NCBI RefSeq assembly: GCF_018736065.1
Contig: NZ_CP076128.1
Location: 1,178,001-1,242,000 of the forward strand
From: Flammeovirga kamogawensis
Lineage (GTDB): Bacteria > Bacteroidota > Bacteroidia > Cytophagales > Flammeovirgaceae
Length of the DNA: 64,000 bases
Direction of reading: 5' to 3'
The translations under genes and the position numbers were made by a program. Shown here piece by piece: positions 54,554 through 63,978 of the stretch. The notes beneath the pieces are model-generated. The model saw nothing but the letters and a program-made list of their open reading frames with translations, was not told where the DNA came from and searched no databases. Each line of letters starts with the position of its first letter. Position 1 is the first letter of the stretch.

Positions 54554-56398
54554 ATGTATTTTAAAGGACAACTATTGAAGTACGGCTTATTAGCCTCAGT
54601 ACTTATTTCTTCATGTACAAATAAAATTGAAGAAGAACTCCAAACTGTTACAGAAGACATGCTGCCAACTTTTACAGTTACAGAAACAGAGTTTTTAAGA
54701 GGAACCTCCTCTTTAGAACTAAATGTCACAAATGAAAATGTAGACTTACTTACTATAGAAGACATCAAACTTCTATCAGGAGACCAAGAATTAGATGCTG
54801 TAGTAACTCAAGAAGACAACAAGTGGCAATTTACATTTGACTCAAAACAACTGAAAGACGGCATTCAAGACATTACTTTAACTTCTGAATTAGTTAGTGA
54901 TCTAACGTTGCCACAAAATTCACTTTCTATTAATGCCGAAATTGAAGTAGATAACTATTTACCTCCCGTCTTTTTTGAACAAGGTTATGTAGAAAGCCTA
55001 AATAAAGAAAGTGTACGAATGATAGGTTCTACAAAATATCCTGGCAAAGGAATAGAAGTAAAAACACAATACACTGACAGATTTATAGGTTACACTTTTA
55101 CTGATGAAGATGGAAAAGTACTCTCTGAATATTACAATGCTTCTACTAATAATGACTCGATAAAATTCTTGATACCAGAAGATAATCGTAATAGACATTT
55201 TTATTTAAAAGAGGCCATTTCTTATGAAGAAGATATTACTAGTACCGAATTATTTGATAATAGTATTACTAAATCACTAAAATCTTCACGAAAAGTATAC
55301 TTCACAGCAATTAATTCAAATATAGAAACACCTCTTACAAATACAATAGCTACTTCAAATTCAGATGTTGAAAATACACCAACAAAACGGGTAATCGTTG
55401 GTCTTGAAAAAGAACTAAAAGATCAAATTAATATTTCTTGTGGATATAAGAATGGAGAAGAGATAAAACAAGAAACAGTAGATGATATTACTTATTATTC
55501 TATTCCATTACCGGTTGAAAATATTTCCAGAGATAATCAGTATAATAGAGTATTTACTTTTAGCGGACAAACTAGAGGTTATACTACAGAAGAAGAGGCC
55601 AAAGGCTTCAATATTCTAACAGATTTCATGAATGATAATGATACAATTATCGTCACAATGGACGACCTAAATCCACCATATAAAATTACTTTTGATACGG
55701 ATGAATCAAAATATATTTATTTTGAAGCACTCGTAACTATTGGAGAAAATAAGCTACTGTATTATCCTCATTTTACAACAGTAATTACTAGTACTGAAAT
55801 GAAGCATTACTGTTTTAATAATATTAATGTTTCTGATAATGATATCAAGTTTATAACTGAAAATCTTGAATATTTTGAAGGCGGCTATTCATTGCTTGTT
55901 AATCACCTTGACGGTTTAGATATTAGTAATAGTAAATTTATTAATGAAAGTGATATTAATATTTCACAAACAGCTGATTTAGTTTCTTTATCTCGTCCAT
56001 TATTTACCGATATAAATGTGGAGATGAACCTTAATAAGCAGTCTTCTCAACAAATTAATGACAAACAATATTCGTATATTGAAAAGTATACTTCAAATTC
56101 AGACCTAGATAGGGTTCTCACGAATGTAGATGTTATCGACGAACAAATTTTAACATTAAATAATGCTGCCTTTACTTCTATTCAAACACTGGAGTCTCAT
56201 CAGTTTAATATTTTATATAATTCCATGAATGCAAGATTAGAAGATGGGCACTTTTGGATTATTAAAAATTATTCTCCTAGTAGTAACTCTAGAATTAACG
56301 GTCCTTATACAATTAAGGAAATGATAGCAATAGAACGTAAAAATGTAGCTTTAGAACAAGCTTATAAACAAGGAATGGTTTTAACTGATATAAAATAG
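54554..56398 (+). CDS. Unknown lipoprotein
   Basis: 614 residues. Lipoprotein signal with lipobox LISSC (Cys21), then an acidic stretch (IEEELQTVTEDM). The body is acidic and beta-rich with several repeated-looking turns of Asp and Thr, suggestive of Ig-like domains in the first 200 residues (LELNVTNENVDLL, IQDITLTSELV). No catalytic motif recognised. The divergent caspase-like gene is its only neighbour in the same regulatory interval. Confidence 0.6.
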   Translation: MYFKGQLLKYGLLASVLISSCTNKIEEELQTVTEDMLPTFTVTETEFLRGTSSLELNVTNENVDLLTIEDIKLLSGDQELDAVVTQEDNKWQFTFDSKQLKDGIQDITLTSELVSDLTLPQNSLSINAEIEVDNYLPPVFFEQGYVESLNKESVRMIGSTKYPGKGIEVKTQYTDRFIGYTFTDEDGKVLSEYYNASTNNDSIKFLIPEDNRNRHFYLKEAISYEEDITSTELFDNSITKSLKSSRKVYFTAINSNIETPLTNTIATSNSDVENTPTKRVIVGLEKELKDQINISCGYKNGEEIKQETVDDITYYSIPLPVENISRDNQYNRVFTFSGQTRGYTTEEEAKGFNILTDFMNDNDTIIVTMDDLNPPYKITFDTDESKYIYFEALVTIGENKLLYYPHFTTVITSTEMKHYCFNNINVSDNDIKFITENLEYFEGGYSLLVNHLDGLDISNSKFINESDINISQTADLVSLSRPLFTDINVEMNLNKQSSQQINDKQYSYIEKYTSNSDLDRVLTNVDVIDEQILTLNNAAFTSIQTLESHQFNILYNSMNARLEDGHFWIIKNYSPSSNSRINGPYTIKEMIAIERKNVALEQAYKQGMVLTDIK

Positions 56399-56453
56399 TA
56401 GAATAAAATCGTTTTTTTTAGAACATTAAAAACGAGTTCCCCTCTCAAATAAA

Positions 56454-56489
56454 AAAGCTACCTAAAACAATTTTGTCTTAGGTAGCTTT
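56454..56489. terminator. Bidirectional terminator
   Basis: AAAGCTACCTAA (56454-56465) pairs perfectly with TTAGGTAGCTTT (56478-56489) between convergent genes. Confidence 0.87.
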
Positions 56490-56510
56490 CTTACAGTTAT
56501 ATTCGAATAA

Positions 56511-57065
56511 TTATTTAACAATCTTCTTCCCTAACGGAAGAACAACCCTATCTGCCAATTCATTAATAATAGCTGCGGCCATCATATACCATGCTGATAA
56601 TGCACAAATAATAAGGTCGATTGCTGCAATTGTTTTAAACGCTGGAGACACAAAATGCTCTAATACTAGGAATAAAAATCCAAGTAAAAGTGTTCCAAAT
56701 GTAACTGCCATTGCGGTATGTATACGTAAGCTACCTACAAACATAATTGCTGTATAAAGCATCCAAGCTAATAAATAAAAACCTACATCTGTGTGGCTAG
56801 ATTCGTAAACACCATAGTGATTACATAACCAAATAATACACAACCCCATCCAAAATGCTCCATAAGATACAAATGCTGAAAAGCCGAAACTATTTCCCAT
56901 TTTTTGCTCTTGGAAGCCCGCTATAAATTGTGCTAAACCTCCAAAAATCACTCCCATAGATAATACAGGACCTAAACCTATCCATCCTAAATTATGGAAT
57001 TGCAATAATAATGTCGTTAAGCCAAAACCAGCTAAACCCACTACTGCAGGATTGCCATTTTTCAT
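56511..57065 (-). CDS. satP: Acetate/succinate transporter (GPR1/FUN34/SatP family)
   Basis: 184 residues with six membrane helices. The family signature NPAVVGLAGFG is at the N-terminus. FHNLGWIGLGPVL, SYGAFWMGL and the helix content match SatP/YaaH. It moves acetate or succinate with protons through the inner membrane. With ackA at 14.8 kb, it fits acetate assimilation. A matching -7 promoter box lies about 75 bases upstream. Confidence 0.92.
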   Translation of the reverse strand: MKNGNPAVVGLAGFGLTTLLLQFHNLGWIGLGPVLSMGVIFGGLAQFIAGFQEQKMGNSFGFSAFVSYGAFWMGLCIIWLCNHYGVYESSHTDVGFYLLAWMLYTAIMFVGSLRIHTAMAVTFGTLLLGFLFLVLEHFVSPAFKTIAAIDLIICALSAWYMMAAAIINELADRVVLPLGKKIVK

Positions 57066-57136
57066 TTTATAAAAATTTAATAATGTTCAATAAAAACTCT
57101 CTATAGTAATAGTCTTGCTGTTTTTTGTGGGGTCGG

Positions 57137-57144
57137 CAAAAGTA
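57137..57144 (-). promoter_or_regulatory. -7 promoter box for satP
   Basis: Minus strand TACTTTTG matches TAnnTTTG exactly; no good -33 box. Confidence 0.45.
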
Positions 57145-57431
57145 TGCAATAATATAGAAAGTTCTAGTTAATGAAATGTAACTCTAAAACTTAACGTCAA
57201 AAGGGAGATTTAAAGACGATGTAAATTTAAACTTTACGTTGTAGATTCTAAATATAAATTTTGACTTCATATTTATCATCCATTTAAAATAGTAAAGCTA
57301 CTCTTTTGCTGTTATTAGTCTATTAGTACTCTTCCATTTTATTAAAACTATCAAATGATTAATCATTCATTATCAACCTAATACAGAATCATAACAAAGT
57401 ACATAACCAATGCTGTTATTCACACATTTTA

Positions 57432-57463
57432 TTTGATATTATACAACTTCGCTCCTATATTTA
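57432..57463 (+). promoter_or_regulatory. Promoter for the first acyltransferase gene
   Basis: TTTG (57432-57435) is followed after 20 bases by TATATTTA (57456-57463), one base from the -7 consensus. The spacing is as expected for the Bacteroidota housekeeping sigma factor. Confidence 0.65.
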
Positions 57464-57524
57464 CGGCACTAGAATAATCAGCTACTCTCTCTAAATATAA
57501 CAACTATCTAAACTGTGCGAGTTT

Positions 57525-58733
57525 ATGATGGACAAAAAACTAATAATGAAAAATCTCATTCAAAACTCAGAACGATTACACTCCTTAGATGCATTAAGGG
57601 GTATTATGATGCTTTTAGGATTAATTATTCATTCTGCCGTTACCTATGGTAGTGCAGACTATGGTGGTGCTTGGAGGTTAAAAGACCCACTAACAACTCA
57701 TTTTGCAAATGATTATATCGCTTTACTAATACATGTTTTTAGAATGCCGATATTTTTCTTAATTGCCGGCTTCTTTGGTGCTTTATTATTTTATGACAAA
57801 GGAACTCTAGGAATGTTGAAGAACAGATTTAAGAGAATTCTACTTCCCTTTCTTGTCTTTTTACCAATTTTAAATTTTTGCTTAATTATTGGTTTTAAAT
57901 ACACTATGGGAGTGTTTGATAATGATGTTACGCCATTTTTATCAGCCATTCAAATTTTTGAAAATCCTTTGGCATTTATCCCATTAAGTACATTCCACTT
58001 ATGGTTTATGTATTATTTAATTCTGATTAGCTTATTTTTTGTAGGTTTTGGCTTACTTTTTAAGACCGTTCCACATGTTAGTGAGCTAATAAAAGACAAG
58101 TTTTCTATTGTAATACAAAATCCGTTACTACGTCTTACTTTATTTCCTTTGTGTTCTTATGGTGTATATCTTTTTATTGGTATTGAAAGAGTGGAAACAT
58201 CTACTTCATATATTCCAGATGTAAATACTTTCGTTTTCTATTCTTCATTTTATCTAGTGGGGTGGTTACTGTTTAAGTCAAAAGAACAACTTGATAGTTT
58301 AAAAAAATGGGATTGGTTATCTACAATTTTGGGTTGTGTACTTTTTTCAATTCAATTTTTTAATTATACCTCTTTCGGTTTCCAAGAACTTATTATTATC
58401 AATTCATTTATGGGTTGGTTATTTTGTTTTGGCATTACAGGACTTTTTATTCGGTATGCAAGTAAACATTCGGCAAGAATGCGTTACATTTCTGATGCAT
58501 CATATTGGGTATATCTCGTTCATCTTATTTTCTCTGCATTTTTACCTGGAATGATCGTTAATTACCCGATTCCATCTACTGCTAAATTTTTACTAGTTGC
58601 TAGTATCACGGGTATTGTCTGTTTTACATCATATAAGTATTTTGTTAGAGGATCTTTTATAGGGAAATTCTTGAATGGTAAGAGATATACATCAAAAAAA
58701 CCATCTAAGATGAAACAAGCCCCTTTAAATTAA
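57525..58733 (+). CDS. Acyltransferase-3 family membrane protein (OpgC-like)
   Basis: 402 residues with about ten membrane helices. The first conserved block is RLHSLDALRGIMMLLGLIIHSAV, with the catalytic His of acyltransferase-3 proteins, and the ISDASYWVYLVHL segment follows near the end. Such proteins transfer acyl or succinyl groups to glycans in the envelope. The start could be either of two adjacent ATGs (57525, 57528) or a third at 57546. It is followed by a second member of the superfamily, so the two probably modify the same glycan or lipid. Confidence 0.85.
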   Translation: MMDKKLIMKNLIQNSERLHSLDALRGIMMLLGLIIHSAVTYGSADYGGAWRLKDPLTTHFANDYIALLIHVFRMPIFFLIAGFFGALLFYDKGTLGMLKNRFKRILLPFLVFLPILNFCLIIGFKYTMGVFDNDVTPFLSAIQIFENPLAFIPLSTFHLWFMYYLILISLFFVGFGLLFKTVPHVSELIKDKFSIVIQNPLLRLTLFPLCSYGVYLFIGIERVETSTSYIPDVNTFVFYSSFYLVGWLLFKSKEQLDSLKKWDWLSTILGCVLFSIQFFNYTSFGFQELIIINSFMGWLFCFGITGLFIRYASKHSARMRYISDASYWVYLVHLIFSAFLPGMIVNYPIPSTAKFLLVASITGIVCFTSYKYFVRGSFIGKFLNGKRYTSKKPSKMKQAPLN

Positions 58734-58836
58734 AGGTGTTATTCTTATAAAAAACGACATTGAATCATTTCTAATCGTTTTTCTTTTTCTCAGAATACAG
58801 TTATCTTCCATAGATTAAAATATTAATAGAATAACT

Positions 58837-59943
58837 ATGGGAAAAGTAACGCATATCACATCTTTAACACCTTTAAGGGGTATTGCCGCTTTATGGGTAG
58901 TTTTATTTCATATAGATGTGAGTACGTACTACCGAGACCTAGGAGCAATTCTACCTAGAGAAGCCACTGGTTTATTTTCCAAAGGCTATCTCTGGGTAGA
59001 TTTTTTCTTTTTATTAAGTGGCTTTATTATTTATCATGTATATGGTAAGTTATTTACTGAGGGAGTCGATTTTCACAAAGCAAAAAAATATATTTGGAGT
59101 CGATTTACACGTATTTATCCGTTACACTTATTTACTTTATTAATTGTACTTATTGGTACAATGGTAGTTACTCACTTCTACCCTCAGATAGAAGAAGATG
59201 GTAGTTGGACAACCTATTTTGCAACATCCGCTTTACCCGGTCAATTCCTAATGTTCAATGCCATGAACACCTATCATTTTCTTTCATGGAACATGCCCTC
59301 TTGGTCTATAGGAGCTGAATGGGGAACCTATCTTCTTTCTATTTTCTTTTTACCTTTTTTAGGACGTCAAAATAAGATTTCTTTACTGTTTACTTCTCTT
59401 GTTGCCTATTTAGGCTTGTACCTTTTAGTAAAATTACATCCTAACCATTCTTTAGATATTACGTGGGATTATGGTTTTTTACGTTGCTTATTTTCGTTTA
59501 TAATTGGCGTGAATTTGTATAGAGTTTATATTTGGGAACACGGTAAAGAGCAATTATCAAAAGATTCAATATTCGTTATTTTACTCGTCACAATATTTCT
59601 TGGGTTTCATTTTAAACTTTATGATTTAATTTTTATACCTCTATTTTCACTATTAATTCTTTCAGCAGCCTACAACACTACCAAAGTTAAAGCTATATTA
59701 GAAAAACCTATTTTTAATTATTTGGGTAAAATCTCCTACTCCATTTACCTTATTCATGGATTAGTTTTTTTCTTTTTCTGGTTCCAGTTTCCACATTGGA
59801 AATTGGCTTTTGGATGGGACATAATGCCTTCTTTATGGAGAATCGCCTATATATTTACTTTTTTAGGTAGTACTATCTTATTGTCTATATTAAGCTATCA
59901 TTTTGTAGAAGTAAAAGCTAGAAATTGGCTTAGAAGAAAGTGA
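58837..59943 (+). CDS. Acyltransferase-3 family membrane protein (OafA-like)
   Basis: 368 residues with about ten membrane helices. The N-terminal block is SLTPLRGIAALWVVLFHIDV with the catalytic His; WSRFTRIYPLH is the second conserved arginine block, and YLGKISYSIYLIHGL is the closing motif. It belongs to the O-antigen/peptidoglycan acyltransferase group and lacks the SGNH domain. It lies 103 bases after the first acyltransferase gene and is likely co-transcribed. Confidence 0.87.
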   Translation: MGKVTHITSLTPLRGIAALWVVLFHIDVSTYYRDLGAILPREATGLFSKGYLWVDFFFLLSGFIIYHVYGKLFTEGVDFHKAKKYIWSRFTRIYPLHLFTLLIVLIGTMVVTHFYPQIEEDGSWTTYFATSALPGQFLMFNAMNTYHFLSWNMPSWSIGAEWGTYLLSIFFLPFLGRQNKISLLFTSLVAYLGLYLLVKLHPNHSLDITWDYGFLRCLFSFIIGVNLYRVYIWEHGKEQLSKDSIFVILLVTIFLGFHFKLYDLIFIPLFSLLILSAAYNTTKVKAILEKPIFNYLGKISYSIYLIHGLVFFFFWFQFPHWKLAFGWDIMPSLWRIAYIFTFLGSTILLSILSYHFVEVKARNWLRRK

Positions 59944-59946
59944 TTA

Positions 59947-60186
59947 TTATTCATTTAGTTTTCGAATAATTGCTTCTTTTTTCTCCTCTGATAGGTGAAC
60001 ATTGACAGTATTATGTTGGCTAACATATTTCTTTAATGTTTGATCTATCTGCTTACTCATTACTTTATATTTTTTACATGTAGCACAGAGTAATACATGA
60101 AATTTTAGTTTTAAGCTCTCCATAAATGAGATTGAAGTAGCCTCTTTTTTATCAATAAGCATTGCTGCATGATTACAAGATATCAT
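59947..60186 (-). CDS. Small zinc-finger anti-sigma factor
   Basis: 79 residues, cytoplasmic. Cys4, His30, Cys34 and Cys37 form an HxxxCxxC-type zinc site (ISCNHAA, then FHVLLCATC), as in ZAS anti-sigma factors. It starts 10 bases after the sigma gene, the usual sigma/anti-sigma order. The C-terminus is short and lacks a membrane helix, so it should be a soluble sensor. Confidence 0.8.
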   Translation of the reverse strand: MISCNHAAMLIDKKEATSISFMESLKLKFHVLLCATCKKYKVMSKQIDQTLKKYVSQHNTVNVHLSEEKKEAIIRKLNE

Positions 60187-60196
60187 CGTATTTTTA

Positions 60197-60760
60197 TTAA
60201 GATTTAAACCAGTTATTTTCTAAGCAATTTCTCAAATTTAATTTTGCTCTATGAATCACCTGCCAATAATTTGACGTTGTAATTTGTAATTCCTTACAGA
60301 TATCGTCAGCCTTTTTTTCTTCAATATATTTTGATTGGATTGCCTGTTGCCATCTATCTGGTAGTTTTTCTATACAAGTAGCTAAAGCAGAAGTAAATTC
60401 TTCATCATCTAATAAATTGTGGTCTATAGTATGCCAAGTTGAAGGATTATTTTCGGGATTCCAAGTGCCTTTTTTAACATCAAAAAAGTTAAGTTCTTCT
60501 TCATTAGTAGATTGATATGAGCGTTTCTGTTTTCTGAAATAATCCATTAGTTTATTCCTCAGAATTGCATGTAACCAAGTTTTAGGCGAGCTTTTTCCTT
60601 CAAAGTTAGCCATTGCTTTGTGTGCAGAAATGAAAGTCTCTTGAATGAGATCTTCTGCTACATCCACTTTATTTGTTTTTTGTACAGCCCATCTAAAAAG
60701 ATCATTAGAATAAAGATGTACCCACTCTGTAAGCTGGTCTGTTTGTGATTGAGTATTCAT
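60197..60760 (-). CDS. ECF RNA polymerase sigma factor
   Basis: 187 residues. Sigma region 2 has DVAEDLIQETFISAHKAMANFEGKSSPKTWLHAILRNKLMDYFRK, and region 4 has CIEKLPDRWQQAIQSKYIEEKKADDICKELQITTSNYWQVIHRAKLNLRNCL. An ECF factor redirects RNA polymerase to stress or envelope genes. It is followed by a zinc-finger anti-sigma gene. Genes upstream on the minus strand (60960, 61884) might be targets, by position only. Confidence 0.92.
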   Translation of the reverse strand: MNTQSQTDQLTEWVHLYSNDLFRWAVQKTNKVDVAEDLIQETFISAHKAMANFEGKSSPKTWLHAILRNKLMDYFRKQKRSYQSTNEEELNFFDVKKGTWNPENNPSTWHTIDHNLLDDEEFTSALATCIEKLPDRWQQAIQSKYIEEKKADDICKELQITTSNYWQVIHRAKLNLRNCLENNWFKS

Positions 60761-60888
60761 GATTTATTTGTCATCTGTACTTGTTATTTTGATAAAAATT
60801 TAATTTATCATTCTAAACTAATACATCAATTAGACAAAGAAAAACGAACGAATAATCTTTTTATAATCTGAATAAATTACTACTTCAT

Positions 60889-60934
60889 AAAAAAGGCCTC
60901 CCATTCTTTTCAATTTGAGTAAGAATGAAAGGCC
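60889..60934 (-). terminator. Terminator after the coiled-coil lipoprotein gene
   Basis: On the minus strand, GGCCTTTCATTCTT pairs with AAGAATGGGAGGCC (two mismatches) around 12 bases, then a T run. Confidence 0.72.
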
Positions 60935-60959
60935 ATATATTGTTATTAAGATTTAAATA

Positions 60960-61871
60960 CTACTTAGCTATTTTTACTTTAGTAGAATATTCATTGAATT
61001 CAGCATCAGTGATTAAACCCTCACTTTTTAAATCCATTAATAAAAATTTTATAGGATTTTTGTGATTATCAACAATAGAAACCCAGTTCACCAATAAATT
61101 TCGATCTAATTTCTTTTCTACCGCATCTAAATCCGCTCTAATTTTAGTGCTTTTATCCCTTAATAGTGGTTGTTCTGCAGCTATTTTAGAACTTTCTTTA
61201 GTATATAAATTTATATCAAACTGAATATTAATCTTCTCCGAATTCAATTTATTTAACGTTGGAAGTTCAGCACTTTTCGCTTTTTTATTTCTCGAATATA
61301 AATCATTTGATGTTTGCAGAATAGCTGCATTCACTTTATTTAATTGATCATATCTATCTGACAAGACACTTTTTAATTTACCTAATTCATTTTTAACCGC
61401 TAATATTTTAGCATCATGATCTTTCTTTGTCTTAATTATATGAGCTAAATCATCGTAGATTTTATCTAATTCTGTATTTATATCATTAAGCGTTTTTTGA
61501 AGCTTGACAATTTCAGGATCTTTTGATGCCAAAATAGCCTTTAAATCTTTATTGAGTTGAACTGACTTTGCTAATGATTTATTGTATTCTGCCTTTGAAA
61601 CATATTTTTTTGTATCAAAATTTTGATTCTTTAGCTCATTATCCAGATTAACTTTAGCCTTTTTAATTTCATTTTCTTTGGTATTAAGCTCTTCTTTCTT
61701 TGTGTCAAATTCAGAAGTAGCTGTAACAATACCTTTATTTATAGCTAAAATTTCTGCTTGCATTTTAGCTATTTCTTTAGAATTATCAGGAAAGATACTA
61801 TTATTACTCTCTTTCTCTTTACAAGAGAATAAACTGATAATCAGAACAATTGAGATTAATATATTCTTCAT
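60960..61871 (-). CDS. Coiled-coil lipoprotein of unknown function
   Basis: 303 residues. Lipobox LFSC (Cys17), then a Lys/Asn-rich coiled coil (about 35-225). The C-terminal segment (about 270-300, FLLMDLKSEGLITDAEFNEYSTKV) resembles a SHOCT-like short helical domain. It follows, 12 bases after, the similar secreted coiled-coil gene upstream, so the two form an operon. No enzyme motif. A structural role in the periplasm is plausible. Confidence 0.65.
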   Translation of the reverse strand: MKNILISIVLIISLFSCKEKESNNSIFPDNSKEIAKMQAEILAINKGIVTATSEFDTKKEELNTKENEIKKAKVNLDNELKNQNFDTKKYVSKAEYNKSLAKSVQLNKDLKAILASKDPEIVKLQKTLNDINTELDKIYDDLAHIIKTKKDHDAKILAVKNELGKLKSVLSDRYDQLNKVNAAILQTSNDLYSRNKKAKSAELPTLNKLNSEKINIQFDINLYTKESSKIAAEQPLLRDKSTKIRADLDAVEKKLDRNLLVNWVSIVDNHKNPIKFLLMDLKSEGLITDAEFNEYSTKVKIAK

Positions 61872-61883
61872 AACTTTTTAAGT

Positions 61884-62786
61884 TTAAAATTTCAGTCTAA
61901 ATTTTTCTATTTCTGTCTTATAATCAAGTGAAGAAGTTGATGCATTTGGTTTTCCATCTATTAAAGATTTCAGATTATCTAATTCTGAATTCATTACCTT
62001 GATCTTATTTTTATACTTATCAGTTATTACAATATTATCTTCAATTTTCTTTATACTTTTTTTATAGTCATCAATTTCTTTAATGTATAAACCATTAATT
62101 TGTTTCTTGATTCTTTCATTTTCAGCTTTAATTCTTTGAGCATCTTGTTTTAGCCTATTATTTTCAGCCGTTAAAGTGGCGCTCTTAGATTGAATCTGTT
62201 TTAATTCCTTATCATATTTATCTTTCTCATCTACTAATTTAACTTTTGCTACTTTTACTTCTGTTTCTTTTGATAAAATATCTTTTTTAACGTTCTCAAT
62301 ATCAGTTAAAATAGTACTATATATATTTTTATCGGAAGATGTAATAAGGTACGTCCCTTTAGCAATTGAATGCCATTTTAGTTGATTATCACGTGTGATT
62401 TTAGCTGTTTTTATTAACTCTTTTAGACCTTTAATAACTTTTGAGTTATCGCCTGATTTAATAAGCGTAATTTGGCTTTCAATATCTTTATTCTTATTCT
62501 CAATTGCCATAAGGTCGGTTTTCAAAACATATGTACTTAAGTTTGTATTTCCTTTAGCAACATTCGATAAATCATCTTTTATTGTTGAGAGTTCTTTATC
62601 TTTTAATAAAAGATTTTTTGATATCTCTTTTAAATTTTCTGCAAGCTCCTCTTTTTTCGATTTTGCCTCATCAAGTTGTTTCTGTAATTCTGCAATAGTT
62701 ACTTTACTATTTACATTATTACCAAAACTTGTCAATGTCAAGAATACCGATAAACATGCAATAGTAATGAATTTGAGTTGTTTCAT
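61884..62786 (-). CDS. Secreted coiled-coil protein of unknown function
   Basis: 300 residues from MKQLKFITIACLSVFLTLTSFG (ATG at 62786), a signal peptide; the longer frame adds a 39-residue hydrophobic leader without support. The body is a near-continuous coiled coil (about 25-290) with many Lys, Glu and Asn, similar in style to the lipoprotein downstream. No known domain. It probably acts with that lipoprotein. Confidence 0.65.
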   Translation of the reverse strand: MKQLKFITIACLSVFLTLTSFGNNVNSKVTIAELQKQLDEAKSKKEELAENLKEISKNLLLKDKELSTIKDDLSNVAKGNTNLSTYVLKTDLMAIENKNKDIESQITLIKSGDNSKVIKGLKELIKTAKITRDNQLKWHSIAKGTYLITSSDKNIYSTILTDIENVKKDILSKETEVKVAKVKLVDEKDKYDKELKQIQSKSATLTAENNRLKQDAQRIKAENERIKKQINGLYIKEIDDYKKSIKKIEDNIVITDKYKNKIKVMNSELDNLKSLIDGKPNASTSSLDYKTEIEKFRLKF

Positions 62787-63097
62787 CTTTGTTCTGTTTA
62801 AATTTATAACTCTAAGACAAAACGTGAGAAAGATTAGCCAAAAAAGGGGTGTTAACCATCCCAAACAAGCTTTCAAAATATTACTTACCAGACGTTTAAC
62901 CAAAAAAAAATAGCAACATTTATATAAAATTGCTGTAAAACTTGAACTAACATTTTTGACATCCTAAACCTGATAATTTGATGCACCAAAATTGTTAATC
63001 TGTTTTAACTTATAGATTTTTTAATCTTAAATATTCCTATAAAAAAGGGCTACTTCCACTCCCAAATTGTCATCATCATAACACTAAAACTATTATT
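62787..63097. other. Intergenic region between the coiled-coil and barrel genes
   Basis: 311 bases between divergent genes; no gene, promoter match or strong hairpin seen. Confidence 0.35.
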
Positions 63098-63928
63098 ATG
63101 AAAAACATTATCATGTTCCTATTTTTTACAACAATTTTAGCTCCGCCAATATTTGGACAAGGTAAAATTGATCAAGTTAAAAGGAATACAAAAAAGAAAA
63201 AAATTACGTATTACTATGGCCCTTCTAGTTCATCTTCTAATTACAAGTCCACTTCACATAGTAGTAACAATTCATCTCTAGGGGCATCTATTATTAGCGG
63301 AATATTTATTGGATTAGCATCTTTAATTCCATCTGAAAGAGGTTTAGCAGAAAAACATGGTGCTCCAATGGGATTACAATATTACCCCTATATGGAAAAA
63401 GGAAACGGAAAATATACTCGTAATGAAACAAAAGACACACCAAATACTATAGTAACTGATGCCGGTATTTATTATGAGTCTCAGCAATTGTTTGGTTTAG
63501 ATGCAATGGCACAATTTAACCTATCTAGAAAAATAAGTTTTTCTGCAAATACCCTACTCATGCGAGAAAAATTTGAAGATAAAAAAGCTGATATTATGGG
63601 TACATTAAATCTAAATGCAGCCTACCATTTATTTACATATACTGGTTTAGATATGTGGCTTGGAGGTGGTTTCTCGCATCTATTTTTAGAAAATGGATTT
63701 TCTGGGGCAAACTTTAATATTGGTACAGAAATCTTTATTGCCAAACCCGTTTCGTTATATACAAATTGGTATTTTGCTGGGTTATCAGACAATGTAAATT
63801 ATACGCAAGGTTTGATTGGAGCAAGAACCTACATTAAAAATACTTTCATAAAAGTAGGTTATCAATTTTCGACAATTACGGGCGTTACTTTTAAAGGATT
63901 AAATGTTGGTCTAGGTATTGTCATCTAA
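63098..63928 (+). CDS. Outer-membrane beta-barrel protein, unknown
   Basis: 276 residues. Signal peptide to about IFGQ; a Ser-rich linker (about 44-65); a small hydrophobic segment (ASIISGIFIGLASLI); then eight or so predicted beta strands with an alternating aromatic pattern, ending LNVGLGIVI. It is divergent from the coiled-coil operon. A strong terminator hairpin follows. Confidence 0.65.
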   Translation: MKNIIMFLFFTTILAPPIFGQGKIDQVKRNTKKKKITYYYGPSSSSSNYKSTSHSSNNSSLGASIISGIFIGLASLIPSERGLAEKHGAPMGLQYYPYMEKGNGKYTRNETKDTPNTIVTDAGIYYESQQLFGLDAMAQFNLSRKISFSANTLLMREKFEDKKADIMGTLNLNAAYHLFTYTGLDMWLGGGFSHLFLENGFSGANFNIGTEIFIAKPVSLYTNWYFAGLSDNVNYTQGLIGARTYIKNTFIKVGYQFSTITGVTFKGLNVGLGIVI

Positions 63929-63931
63929 TAA

Positions 63932-63978
63932 AAAAATCTCATAAGCAAAGTCTTTATACCTAAGCTTATGAGATTTTT
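63932..63978 (+). terminator. Terminator after the barrel gene
   Basis: AAAAATCTCATAAGC (63932-63946) pairs perfectly with GCTTATGAGATTTTT (63964-63978) around a 17-base loop, with flanking A and T runs. Confidence 0.88.

Larger units (their letters stand above)
57066..57524. other. Intergenic region between satP and the first acyltransferase
   Basis: 459 bases, no gene seen. It contains the satP -7 box (57137-57144, minus), the promoter at 57432-57463 (plus), and a perfect 14-bp palindrome AATGATT-AATCATT (57354-57367). Confidence 0.5.
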
